Below are positions 1-7,802 of a DNA stretch of 64,000 nucleotides, piece after piece (within the stretch, counting starts at the first letter, position 1; each line of letters opens with the position of its first letter). This DNA is from Streptomyces sp. SAJ15. Lineage in GTDB: Bacteria; Actinomycetota; Actinomycetes; Streptomycetales; Streptomycetaceae. Made by a program: the position numbers and the translations under genes. The DNA lies in assembly GCF_007595705.1 (NCBI RefSeq), contig NZ_NISY01000002.1, positions 434,001 to 498,000 of the forward strand. The letters run 5' to 3'. The notes under the pieces are model-generated. The model did not search any database. It had not been told where the DNA came from and saw only the letters and a program-made list of their open reading frames with translations.

Positions 1-1
1 G

Positions 2-316
2 GTCGGCGCGCTGGCCGCCGGCGAGCTGACGCTCGGGGTCGGCAGCGACTGGGAAGCGGCCCGGGAGCGGCTCGCCGCGCTGCCCGGCGTCGGCCCCTGG
101 ACCGTGGAGATCGTCGCCATGCGGGCGCTCGGCGACCCGGACGCCTTCGTCGCCACCGACCTCGGAGTACGCGGCGCCGCCCGGGGGTTGGGGCTGCCGG
201 CCACCCCGGTCGCGCTCACCCGGCACTCGACCGCCTGGCGCCCCTGGCGCGCGTACGCGGTCCAGTACCTTTGGGCGACCGCCGATCATCCGATCAACCG
301 CCTTCCCGCCAACTGA
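2..316 (+). CDS. AlkA-type DNA-3-methyladenine glycosylase, C-terminal part
   Basis: Only the last ~104 residues are inside the window; the reading frame is open to the left edge. It carries the helix-hairpin-helix/GPD core [23 protein letters not shown] followed at once by ATDLGV, whose Asp sits where HhH-GPD glycosylases place the catalytic Asp. Family members excise alkylated purines such as 3-methyladenine from DNA. The missing N-terminus could be a plain AlkA or an Ada-AlkA fusion as seen in actinomycetes; this cannot be decided here. The downstream ogt starts 26 bases after the stop on the same strand, so the two probably form an alkylation-damage operon. Confidence 0.85.
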   Translation, partial: VGALAAGELTLGVGSDWEAARERLAALPGVGPWTVEIVAMRALGDPDAFVATDLGVRGAARGLGLPATPVALTRHSTAWRPWRAYAVQYLWATADHPINRLPAN

Positions 317-342
317 CCCTCCACGGAATACGAAAGGCGCTC

Positions 343-843
343 ATGACCCGCGTCCACACCGTCCACGAAAGCCCCTACGGACCGCTCACCCTGGTCGCCA
401 CGGACGGCGCGCTCTCCGGGCTCTACATGACCGACCACCGGCACCGCCCGCCCCTGGAGACCTTCGGCGAGCGCGACGAGACGCCGTTCGGCGAGACGAT
501 CCGGCAGTTGGAGCTCTACTTCGGCGGTGAGTTGACCGAGTTCGACCTGCCGTTACACCTGGCCGGCACGCCGTTCCAGCATCGCGTCTGGGCCGAGCTC
601 CAGCACATCCCGTACGGCGAGACCATCTCCTACGGCGAGTTGGCCGAGCGGCTCGGGCAGCCGACCGCCGCCCGCGCGGTGGGGCTGGCCAACGGCCGCA
701 ACCCGGTCAGCATCATCGTCCCCTGCCACCGTGTCGTCGGCGCCTCCGGCAGCCTCACCGGCTACGGCGGCGGCCTGGACCGCAAGCGCCGGCTGCTGGC
801 CTTCGAGAGCGGGGACGCCGCGGCGGAGGGCCAACTCTTCTAG
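343..843 (+). CDS. ogt: Methylated-DNA--protein-cysteine S-methyltransferase
   Basis: 166 residues. Transfers the methyl group from O6-methylguanine in DNA to its own cysteine in a suicidal repair reaction. The active site PCHRV is at 127-131 (Cys128), preceded by the winged-helix DNA-binding part (YGETISYGELAERLG, 91-105) and the ARAVGLANGRNP helix. I chose ATG 343 because AAAGG lies just upstream and it gives the usual Ogt length; an upstream in-frame ATG at 271 would overlap the glycosylase gene and add 24 non-conserved residues. Codon 71 (553-555) is TTA, the rare leucine codon read by the bldA tRNA in Streptomyces, and the only in-frame TTA I found in the window. Together with the AlkA-type gene it makes a repair pair. 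Confidence 0.95.
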   Translation: MTRVHTVHESPYGPLTLVATDGALSGLYMTDHRHRPPLETFGERDETPFGETIRQLELYFGGELTEFDLPLHLAGTPFQHRVWAELQHIPYGETISYGELAERLGQPTAARAVGLANGRNPVSIIVPCHRVVGASGSLTGYGGGLDRKRRLLAFESGDAAAEGQLF

Positions 844-1002
844 AAGGTCACCCGCGCCCACGCCTCGGGCGTCAGGGAGGACAGGTCGGCGGGGCGGCCG
901 CCGCCGGCGCGGCCACCTCACCGACATCGGCGGTGGCGGCGCGAGCCTTCGAACGCCGAGCCATGGAAGCGCCCGTTAGCCGACCCGACCCGATTCCCCG
1001 AT

Positions 1003-1752
1003 CTAGGGTCCGGCCGTGCCGAGCGTCTCCAGCAGCGCGGGCAGCGCGCTTCCGATGGGCTCGCGGATCACCTCGGCCGCCAGCGGGTCGTACGGCGTCG
1101 GCTCGGCGTTGACGATGACGAGCCGCGCGCCGTGCTCCACGGCCAGGCCGGCGAGCGCGGCGGCGGGGTTCACCTGCAGGCTGGTGCCGACCGCGATGAA
1201 GATCTCGCACGCCTTGGCGATGGCGACCGCCTCGCCCAGCACCACCGGGTCCAGGGCCTGGCCGAACATGACCGTCGCCGACTTCAGGATCCCGCCGCAC
1301 TCCAGGCACGGCGGGTCGGACTCGCCGGCCTCCACCCGCACCAGCGCCTCGGCCATGTCCGAGCGCGCCCCGCAGCCCGTGCACTGCACCGCGCGGGCCG
1401 TGCCGTGCAACTCCAGCACCTTGCGCGGCGGCATGCCCGCCATCTGGTGCAGTCCGTCCACGTTCTGCGTGAGCACCCGCACCGGCACCCCGGAGCGCTC
1501 CAGCCGCGTCACCGCCTCGTGCGCCCCGTTCGGCCTGGCGTGCCGCGCGGGCGAGTCCCGGCGCAGCAGCCAGGACCTGCGGCGGATCTCCGGATCGGAC
1601 ATGTACGCGTCGTAGGTGACCAGCTTCTCGGCCTCCGGGTCGCGCCGCCACAGTCCCTGGGGCCCGCGGTAGTCCGGAATCCCGGAGTCCGTGGAGATGC
1701 CCGCCCCGGTCAGGATGGCCACCAGGGGACGCCGCGTCGGCTCGCTGCTCAT
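1003..1752 (-). CDS. cobB: Sir2-family NAD-dependent protein deacylase (sirtuin)
   Basis: 249 residues. Removes acyl groups from lysines, consuming NAD and giving O-acyl-ADP-ribose and nicotinamide. Visible: the NAD motif GAGIS (16-20) with SGIPDYRG, TQNVDGLH (95-102), the catalytic His in LHGT (His116), four zinc cysteines (124, 127, 149, 152) and GTSLQVNP (189-196). Start is ATG at 1752; longer in-frame versions add only basic low-complexity sequence overlapping the next gene. It lies 91 bases downstream of an ADP-ribosylglycohydrolase gene on the same strand, so the two may be cotranscribed and act on linked metabolites. It converges with ogt. Confidence 0.95.
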   Translation of the reverse strand: MSSEPTRRPLVAILTGAGISTDSGIPDYRGPQGLWRRDPEAEKLVTYDAYMSDPEIRRRSWLLRRDSPARHARPNGAHEAVTRLERSGVPVRVLTQNVDGLHQMAGMPPRKVLELHGTARAVQCTGCGARSDMAEALVRVEAGESDPPCLECGGILKSATVMFGQALDPVVLGEAVAIAKACEIFIAVGTSLQVNPAAALAGLAVEHGARLVIVNAEPTPYDPLAAEVIREPIGSALPALLETLGTAGP

Positions 1753-1843
1753 GCCGCGAGCGTACGCAGCGCTCCGTGCCCTGGCGACCGGGTTTTCGCA
1801 CCCCCGCGCGGTGCGCGCCGCCCGGCCCGCGCGGGACGTCCTG

Positions 1844-2935
1844 TCATGCCTCCGCGCGGGCCGCGAGTGCGGTCGTGCGTCGCGCCAGATCGCTGATCGC
1901 GGCGTTGTCGAAGCCGAAGACCGCGCTGCGTACGCGGTCGTGGAGCGGCTCGGTCCACTGGGGCGGGATGGCGGCGGCCCCACACAGCACACCCGCGACG
2001 GAGCCGGCCGTCGCGCCGTTGGAGTCGGTGTCCAGACCACCGCGCACGGTGAGCGCGAGGGTGGCGTCGAAGTCGCCCGCACCGTAGAGCAGGCCGGCGG
2101 TGAGCACGGCGGCGTTGGGGACGACGTGGATCCAGTGCAGCCGCCCGGTCTCCCGGTCCACCTCGGCCAGCGCCTCCGCCCAGCCCACCCCGGCCTCGTG
2201 CAGCGCCGCCGTGTGCCGCACCGCGCGGGCCAGCCGGCAGCCCGGCGGGATCACACCCAGGGCCGTCTCCACGGCCTCGCGCGGGCCGTCGGCGGTGAAC
2301 GCGGCGGCCACCAGCGCCGCGGCCCACATCGCCCCGTACACGCCGTTGCCGGTGTGCGACAGCACGGCGTCACGCCGCGCCAGGGCCGCCGCCCGGCGCG
2401 GGTCGCCGGGGGAGACCCAACCGTGGACGTCCGCGCGGATCAGGGCGCCGATCCACTCCTGGTACGGGTTGTCGACGGTGGCGGTCAGCGGCGGGCGCAG
2501 GCCGTTGGCCAGGTTCCGGTACGCGGCGCGCTCGGCGGTGAAGGTCTGGAGGTACGGCAGCGACTCCAGCCACGCCGTGCCGACCTGCTCGGTGGTGAAG
2601 TCCGGACCGTATCGCTCCAGCAGCCGCAGACCCAGGATCGAGTAGTCGACGTCGTCGTCCCGGCAGCTGCCGTCGATGCGGCCGCGGGTGCACTCGGGCC
2701 ACTCCGGGCGCAGCGCGAACTCGGCGCGCGACACGACGTCGGCGCGAAGGGCGGCGTCGGGAGCGGGGAGGTAGTCGGTCAGCGGCAGCGCACCGGTGGC
2801 CCGCAGATAGCGGTCGATGCGCTCGCGCGTCCAGTAGCTCCCGTCCTCCACCGGCTTGCCCAGCATGTTCCCGGCGATCCGGCCGAGCCAGCCGCCGAGG
2901 ACGCGGTCCGCGAGTGCCTCCCGGGAAGCCTCCAT
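1844..2935 (-). CDS. ADP-ribosylglycohydrolase family protein
   Basis: 363 residues, the normal size for the DraG/ARH fold. These dinuclear-metal hydrolases release ADP-ribose from modified proteins or small substrates. The N-terminus has GGWLGRIAGNMLGKPVE, the metal-binding acidic cluster DDDVDYSILGL is near 100, and the C-terminal metal site GGLDTDSNGATAGSVAG is near 310. Start ATG 2935 sits just before the first conserved block. It is divergent from the glycerate kinase gene and upstream of the sirtuin gene on the same strand. The substrate is unknown; the pairing with Sir2 suggests ADP-ribose or O-acetyl-ADP-ribose metabolism, which is inference. Confidence 0.88.
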   Translation of the reverse strand: MEASREALADRVLGGWLGRIAGNMLGKPVEDGSYWTRERIDRYLRATGALPLTDYLPAPDAALRADVVSRAEFALRPEWPECTRGRIDGSCRDDDVDYSILGLRLLERYGPDFTTEQVGTAWLESLPYLQTFTAERAAYRNLANGLRPPLTATVDNPYQEWIGALIRADVHGWVSPGDPRRAAALARRDAVLSHTGNGVYGAMWAAALVAAAFTADGPREAVETALGVIPPGCRLARAVRHTAALHEAGVGWAEALAEVDRETGRLHWIHVVPNAAVLTAGLLYGAGDFDATLALTVRGGLDTDSNGATAGSVAGVLCGAAAIPPQWTEPLHDRVRSAVFGFDNAAISDLARRTTALAARAEA

Positions 2936-3012
2936 GGAACAGGTGTACCCGCGGCGGGGGCCCGTATAAGGTCGCAGCGGCGCGACTCCTGGAATCGGCG
3001 AGGGGTGGCAAG

Positions 3013-4146
3013 GTGACGGACACGCGGGTACTGATCGCCGCGGACAAGTTCAAGGGCTCGCTGACGGCGGTCGAGGTCGCCGCGCGGGTGACGGCCGGGC
3101 TGCGCCGCGCGCTGCCCGGCGTGCGCGTGGAGGCGCTGCCGGTGGCCGACGGCGGCGACGGCACGGTCGACGCGGCCGTCGCGGCCGGGTTCGAGCGCCG
3201 GGAGACGGTGGTGACCGGGCCGCTGGGCACCCGGCTCACGGCCTCGTTCGCGCTGCGCGGCAGGACCGCGGTGGTGGAGATGGCCGAGGCGTCCGGGCTG
3301 CGCCGGCTGCCCCGTGGCCTCTTCGCGCCGCTCACCGCCACGACGTACGGCAGCGGCGAGCTGCTGCGCGCGGCCCTGGACGCGGGCGCGCGGACCATCG
3401 TCTTCGGTGTCGGAGGCAGCGCGACCACGGACGGCGGCGCGGGGATGCTGAGCGCGCTGGGGGCGCGGCTGCTGACCGCGGACGGTCGGCCGGTGGCCCC
3501 CGGCGGAGGCCCGCTGCGCGATCTGGCCACGGTCGACCTCTCCGGGCTCGACCCTCGACTGGCCGACACCGAGACCATCCTCGCCAGCGACGTCGACAAT
3601 CCGCTGACCGGACCCAAGGGCGCCCCGGCGGTCTACGGGCCGCAGAAGGGCGCCACGGACGCGGACGTCGCCGCGCTGGACCTCGCCCTGGCCCACTACA
3701 CGCGGGTGCTGGAGCGGGCGGTCGGCCCCCGCGCCGCGGAGTACGCCCAGGCCGCCGGTGCGGGCGCGGCGGGCGGCATCGGGTACGGCGCCCTGGTCGG
3801 CCTCGGCGCGGTCTTCCGGCCGGGCATCGACGTCATGCTCGACGTCCTCGGCTTCATGGACGCCCTGGACCGCGCCGATGTCGTGATCACCGGCGAGGGC
3901 TCGCTCGACGAGCAGACGCTGCACGGCAAGGCGCCGGTGGGGGTGGCCGCGGCCGCCCGCGCCCGCGGCGTCCCGGTGCTCGCGGTCTGCGGCCGGCTCA
4001 CCCTCCCGGCCGAGGCCCTCGCCGCGGCCGGGATCTCCCGGGCGTACGCGCTGACCGACCTGGAGCCCGATCCGGCGCGCTGCGTGGCCGAGGCGGGCCC
4101 CCTGCTCGAACGCCTCGCGGAGCGCTTGGCGGAGGCGGTGGGCTGA
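3013..4146 (+). CDS. Glycerate kinase
   Basis: 377 residues, GlxK/GarK family. Phosphorylates D-glycerate with ATP, feeding glycerate from glyoxylate metabolism into glycolysis. The diagnostic ADKFKGSL is at residues 9-16, followed by PVADGGDGTVDA, GVGGSATTDGGAGML, and near the C-terminus GEGSLDEQTLHGKAPVGVA. I chose GTG 3013, which directly precedes the conserved block; earlier in-frame starts run into the divergent gene. The last bases and stop are partly duplicated 35 bases downstream (see repeat). A link to the nearby ethylmalonyl-CoA pathway, which releases glyoxylate, is possible but inferred. Confidence 0.93.
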   Translation: MTDTRVLIAADKFKGSLTAVEVAARVTAGLRRALPGVRVEALPVADGGDGTVDAAVAAGFERRETVVTGPLGTRLTASFALRGRTAVVEMAEASGLRRLPRGLFAPLTATTYGSGELLRAALDAGARTIVFGVGGSATTDGGAGMLSALGARLLTADGRPVAPGGGPLRDLATVDLSGLDPRLADTETILASDVDNPLTGPKGAPAVYGPQKGATDADVAALDLALAHYTRVLERAVGPRAAEYAQAAGAGAAGGIGYGALVGLGAVFRPGIDVMLDVLGFMDALDRADVVITGEGSLDEQTLHGKAPVGVAAAARARGVPVLAVCGRLTLPAEALAAAGISRAYALTDLEPDPARCVAEAGPLLERLAERLAEAVG

Positions 4147-4190
4147 CGTGTCGCGGCGCGTCTGGCGTACGCGGTGGGCTGACGCGTCGC
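4134..4190 (+). repeat. Direct repeat duplicating the glycerate kinase 3' end
   Basis: The segment GCGGTGGGCTGACGTGTCGCGG spanning the stop codon (about 4135-4156) recurs almost unchanged about 34 bases later (about 4169-4190, one base different), so a second copy of the last two codons and stop lies in the intergenic DNA. It looks like a local tandem duplication with no obvious function. Confidence 0.7.
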
Positions 4191-4320
4191 GGCCCCCTGG
4201 CGCGGTGGGGCACGGGCGACACGTTGCCGCCGCATGGCGACCCGCCGCCGTCGCACGGGACCACCCAGCGCCGTCGCGCTGGCGACCCGGCCGCACGGCG
4301 GACCCCAGCATGGCCACATG

Positions 4321-4359
4321 GCGAAGGGCCCGGGCGGCCATGTCGCCCGGGCCCTTCGC
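4321..4359. terminator. Bidirectional hairpin terminator
   Basis: Perfect 16-bp stem (4321-4336 with 4344-4359, left arm GCGAAGGGCCCGGGCG) with a 7-base loop. It lies between the convergent glycerate kinase and pssA genes. There is no strong T-run, as usual for Streptomyces terminators, and the symmetry allows use from both sides. Confidence 0.85.
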
Positions 4360-4389
4360 CTCGGCTCTCGACCGCTACGCGGTCCCGCG

Positions 4390-5253
4390 CTACGGCAGCT
4401 GCGCCGCCCGTGCCTCGCGGCGGTTGTCACGGAACGTGTTCACCCGGCGCGCCGTGGCGAACAGCGGGATGACCGCCCCCATCACCAGCTGCAGCGAGCA
4501 CGCCGTCTGGAGCAGCAGCTCGCCGCCCGGGGCCTCGAAGGCCCAGGCCGCCAGGAGCCCCATGCTGGTGACGATCCAGCTGAGCATCGCGACCGCCAGC
4601 CATCCGCGCGGCTTGGGGTACTCGACCCGGCTGACCATCAGCCACGCCACACCCACGATGGCCAGCAGCGTCGGCACGAACGGCAGCCCCAGCAGCACCA
4701 CCGACACGACGGTCAGTGCGCCGAAGGGGCTCGGCATGCCCTGGAACATGCCGTCCTTCATGGTCACACAGGAGAATCTCGCCAGTCGTAGGACGACCGC
4801 GAGAAGTACCAGGATCGCCGCCACCGCCGAGACCCGCTGCTGGTACGCACCGTCCGCGACCATGCCCCAGACCAGCACGAAGTAGGCCGGGGCCAGCCCG
4901 AAGCTGATCAGGTCGGAGAGGTTGTCCAGCTCCGCCCCCATCGCCGAGCTGCGCAGCTTCCGCGCCACCAGGCCGTCGAACAGGTCGAAGACCGAGGCGA
5001 GCAGCATGAGCATCACCGCGGTGGCCGCGCTGTGCCGGGCCATCCCGCCGTCCTCGTGGCCCGTGAGATGCGGGATGAGAACGCCGGTGGTGGTGAAGTA
5101 CACCGCCATGAAGCCGCACGTGGCGTTACCGAGAGTCAGGGTGTCCGCTATCGACAGCCGCAGCGACAGCGGCATATCGCCGGTGTCCGGGTCCGTCTCC
5201 TCGTCGTCCTCGACCTCGGCGACCCACCCGGCCTGAGTGTCCGGATCAGTCAC
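4390..5253 (-). CDS. pssA: CDP-diacylglycerol--serine O-phosphatidyltransferase
   Basis: 287 residues, polytopic membrane enzyme. Condenses CDP-diacylglycerol with L-serine to phosphatidylserine, the substrate of the decarboxylase encoded just upstream. The CDP-alcohol phosphatidyltransferase signature (D-x2-DG-x2-AR ... G-x3-D-x3-D) is present as FDLFDGLVARKL then GAELDNLSD. About eight hydrophobic segments follow an acidic N-terminus. The start is probably GTG 5253, which overlaps the psd stop (GTGACTGA), giving translational coupling; a TTG at 5259 is the alternative. Confidence 0.93.
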   Translation of the reverse strand: MTDPDTQAGWVAEVEDDEETDPDTGDMPLSLRLSIADTLTLGNATCGFMAVYFTTTGVLIPHLTGHEDGGMARHSAATAVMLMLLASVFDLFDGLVARKLRSSAMGAELDNLSDLISFGLAPAYFVLVWGMVADGAYQQRVSAVAAILVLLAVVLRLARFSCVTMKDGMFQGMPSPFGALTVVSVVLLGLPFVPTLLAIVGVAWLMVSRVEYPKPRGWLAVAMLSWIVTSMGLLAAWAFEAPGGELLLQTACSLQLVMGAVIPLFATARRVNTFRDNRREARAAQLP

Positions 5254-5908
5254 GGTCAAGACGAGTCACCCCCGCAACCGTGGGCTGACCGACCTCGACG
5301 GCGACCTCCACGCCCTCCGGAAGGTAGATGTCGACGCGCGAGCCGAAGCGGATCAGGCCGATGCGCTCGCCCTGCTCCACCTTGGTGCCCTGCGGGATGT
5401 ACGGCACGATCCGCCGGGCCACGGCACCGGCGATCTGCACCATCTCGATGTCGCCCAGCTCGGTGTCGAAGTGCCAGACGACCCGCTCGTTGTTCTCGCT
5501 CTCCTTGTTGAAAGCCGGAACGAAGCCGCCGGGGATGTGTTCGACGGAGGTCACCGTGCCCGCCAGCGGCGCGCGGTTGACGTGGACGTTCAGCGGGCTC
5601 ATGAAGATCGCGACACGGGTGCGCCCGTCCTTCCACGGCATGATGCTCTGCACCACGCCGTCGGCCGGGGAGATGACCCGGCCCTGAGTGATCTCTCGCT
5701 CAGGGTCGCGGAAGAACCACAGCATGCCCGCCGCCAGAGCGGTGGCGGGCACGGCGACCGCCGCCCAGCGCCCGGAGCGCCGGGCCCGGGCGGCGGTGAG
5801 GCTGACCGCCGCGGTGGCGACGGTCGGGAGGAGCCACGGCGATGCTCCGCGCGCGAGGCGTACGCCGGCGAGGCTGTCGCGAGGTGCAGAGGTTTGGCTG
5901 TGGGGCAT
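5246..5908 (-). CDS. psd: Phosphatidylserine decarboxylase, short pyruvoyl type
   Basis: 220 residues. Decarboxylates phosphatidylserine to phosphatidylethanolamine. It has the short (PSD-A-like) architecture: a hydrophobic N-terminal anchor (about 28-65), FFRDPERE, the VISPADGVV block (78-86), SPLNVHVNR and the C-terminal IRFGSRVDIYLP, in which Gly189-Ser190 is the self-cleavage site that forms the pyruvoyl group. I chose ATG 5908 because AAGG is suitably placed and the extra upstream residues of longer versions are not family-like. The stop overlaps the pssA start, so both PE-synthesis steps form one transcript. Confidence 0.93.
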   Translation of the reverse strand: MPHSQTSAPRDSLAGVRLARGASPWLLPTVATAAVSLTAARARRSGRWAAVAVPATALAAGMLWFFRDPEREITQGRVISPADGVVQSIMPWKDGRTRVAIFMSPLNVHVNRAPLAGTVTSVEHIPGGFVPAFNKESENNERVVWHFDTELGDIEMVQIAGAVARRIVPYIPQGTKVEQGERIGLIRFGSRVDIYLPEGVEVAVEVGQPTVAGVTRLDRD

Positions 5909-5965
5909 GGATGACCTTCGTAGCGGAGGATGCCGCGTAGCGAAAAAGGGGACGGCGGCTTTCCG

Positions 5966-6067
5966 GGGATGGTATCGGTTGCGGGCGGTAACTAGGCAAG
6001 CGCCAGGGCCAGTCGATGGCTGAAGTCCCGGAGCAGGATGTGATCTTGTTCTCTTAGATACCATCCC
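5966..6067. promoter_or_regulatory. Long-range inverted repeat upstream of psd
   Basis: An 11-bp sequence GGGATGGTATC (5966-5976) is repeated in perfect inverted form (6057-6067), 80 bases apart, filling the gap between the acyl-CoA dehydrogenase stop and psd. It could close a leader-RNA structure or be a pair of protein-binding half-sites controlling psd-pssA. No function is established. Confidence 0.45.
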
Positions 6068-6079
6068 AAACCAGGACAT

Positions 6080-7285
6080 CTATCCCTGTATGTGGTACTC
6101 CTCCAGCAGTCGCCGCCCGATGATCATCTTCTGGATCTCGGCGGTTCCCTCGCCGATGAGGAGCATCGGTGCCTCGCGGTAAAGGCGCTCGATCTCGTAT
6201 TCCTTGGAGAAGCCGTAGCCGCCGTGAATGCGGAAGGCGTCCTCCACGACCTCTTTGCAGTACTCGGAGGCCAGGTACTTGGCCATCCCCGCTTCGAGGT
6301 CGTTGCGCTGTCCGGAGTCCTTTTTCCGGGCAGCGTTGACCATCATGGCATGAGCGGCCTCGACCTTGGTCGCCATTTCCGCCAGTTTGAACTGGATGGC
6401 CTGGTGCTGAGAGATCGGCTTGCCGAAGGTGGTCCGCTGCTGAGCATAGGAAACGCCCAGCTCAAAGGCGCGCTGGGCCACTCCACAGCCTCGTGCGGCG
6501 ACATTGACCCGGCCGACCTCGACGCCGTCCATCATCTGGTAGAAGCCGCGTCCGGTGGCCCCGCCGAGCACGCGATCAGCCGGAACGCGGAGCCCGTCCA
6601 TGATCAGCTCGGTGGTGTCGACGCCCTTGTAGCCCATCTTCTCGATCTTGCCCGGAATGGTGAGTCCGGGCCTGACCTCGCCGAATCCCGGCTCCTTCTC
6701 GATGAGGAAGGTGGTCATCGACTTATGCGGCGGAGTGCCCTCCGGCTGCCCCTCGTCCGTTCGGCACAACACCGCCACCAGCGAGGAGGTGCCGCCATTG
6801 GTCAGCCACATCTTCTGGCCGGTGAGGAGGAAATCGTCCCCGTCCCGCTCGCCCTTGGAAGTGATCGCCGACACGTCGGAGCCCAGTGCCGGCTCCGACA
6901 TGGAGAAGGCGCCCCGGATCTCGCCCAGCGCCATCTTTGGCAGGAAATAGTCCTTCTGTTCCTGGGTGCCGTGCTGCTTGAGCATGTAAGCGACGATGAA
7001 GTGCGTGTTGATGATCCCCGACACGCTCATCCAACCGCGGGCGATCTCCTCCACGCAGAGCGCGTATGTGAGAAGAGACTCACCCAGCCCGCCGTACTCC
7101 TCCGGGATCATCAGCCCGAAGACGCCGAGTTCCTTGAGGCCCTCAACGATCTGCGCCGGATACTCGTCGCGGTGCTCCAGCTCGGTGGCGACCGGAAGAA
7201 TTTCCTTGTCGACAAAGTCACGGACCGTGCGCAGGATCTCCTGCTGGATCTCCGTCAGCCCGTCGGTCTGCGCGAGGCGCCCCAT
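6080..7285 (-). CDS. Acyl-CoA dehydrogenase, likely methylsuccinyl-CoA dehydrogenase
   Basis: 401 residues, full-length acyl-CoA dehydrogenase: N-terminal helical domain, beta domain with FSMSEPALGSDVSAITSKG and MWLTNGG (flavin/substrate binding), and the C-terminal helical domain with RTTFGKPISQHQAIQ, IHGGYGFSKEYEIERLYREA and GEGTAEIQ, whose Glu (about 379) is the usual catalytic base. It is the last gene of the ccr operon, starting one base after the hydratase stop, which argues for oxidation of methylsuccinyl-CoA to mesaconyl-CoA. Sequence alone cannot exclude another short branched acyl-CoA. Codon use is less GC-extreme than that of its neighbours. Confidence 0.88.
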   Translation of the reverse strand: MGRLAQTDGLTEIQQEILRTVRDFVDKEILPVATELEHRDEYPAQIVEGLKELGVFGLMIPEEYGGLGESLLTYALCVEEIARGWMSVSGIINTHFIVAYMLKQHGTQEQKDYFLPKMALGEIRGAFSMSEPALGSDVSAITSKGERDGDDFLLTGQKMWLTNGGTSSLVAVLCRTDEGQPEGTPPHKSMTTFLIEKEPGFGEVRPGLTIPGKIEKMGYKGVDTTELIMDGLRVPADRVLGGATGRGFYQMMDGVEVGRVNVAARGCGVAQRAFELGVSYAQQRTTFGKPISQHQAIQFKLAEMATKVEAAHAMMVNAARKKDSGQRNDLEAGMAKYLASEYCKEVVEDAFRIHGGYGFSKEYEIERLYREAPMLLIGEGTAEIQKMIIGRRLLEEYHIQG

Positions 7286-7286
7286 C

Positions 7287-7799
7287 TCACTTCTCCCCTT
7301 CCGGGAACTCCGGGCGGCCGGGCTGCTCGCCGCCGCGCTCCTTGATGTACGTGGCGGTGGGCACCATCACCTTGCGGCGGAAGACGCACACGAGGGTGGA
7401 GTCCTGCTTGTAGCCCTTGGTCTCCACGTAGACGATCCCGCGGTCGTCCTTGGACTTCGACGGCCACTTGTCCAGCACCGTCGTCTCGCCGTAGATGGTG
7501 TCGCCGTGAAAGGTCGGCGCGACGTGCTTCAGCGACTCGATCTCCAGGTTGGCGATGGCCTTGCCGGACACGTCCGGCACCGACATCCCCAGCAGCAGGG
7601 AGTAGATGTAGTTGCCCACCACCACGTTCCTGCCGAAATCGGTGGTCTTCTCCGCGTAGTTCGCGTCCATGTGGAGCGGGTGGTGGTTCATGGTGAGCAG
7701 ACAGAAGAGGTGGTCGTCGTACTCGGTGACGGTCTTCCCCGGCCAGTGCCGGTAGACCGCGCCGACCTCGAACTCCTCGTAGGTGCGTCCGAACTGCAT
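7287..7799 (-). CDS. MaoC-like hydratase, likely mesaconyl-CoA hydratase
   Basis: 170 residues, a single hotdog domain. The MaoC hydratase motif is visible as TEYDDHLFCLLTMNHHPLH (about 25-43), where Asp and His form the catalytic pair, followed by VVGNYIYSLLLGMS and FHGDTIYGETTVL. In this operon it would hydrate mesaconyl-CoA to beta-methylmalyl-CoA. It is about half the length of the two-domain mesaconyl-CoA hydratases I know from proteobacteria, so it may work as a dimer of single hotdogs. It starts 3 bases after the lyase stop and ends one base before the dehydrogenase start. Confidence 0.85.
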   Translation of the reverse strand: MQFGRTYEEFEVGAVYRHWPGKTVTEYDDHLFCLLTMNHHPLHMDANYAEKTTDFGRNVVVGNYIYSLLLGMSVPDVSGKAIANLEIESLKHVAPTFHGDTIYGETTVLDKWPSKSKDDRGIVYVETKGYKQDSTLVCVFRRKVMVPTATYIKERGGEQPGRPEFPEGEK

Positions 7800-7802
7800 C
7801 GC

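Noticed and set aside
2..843. AlkA-type end and ogt as one bifunctional fusion
   Set aside because: A stop at 314-316 separates the frames and ogt has its own ribosome site and start.
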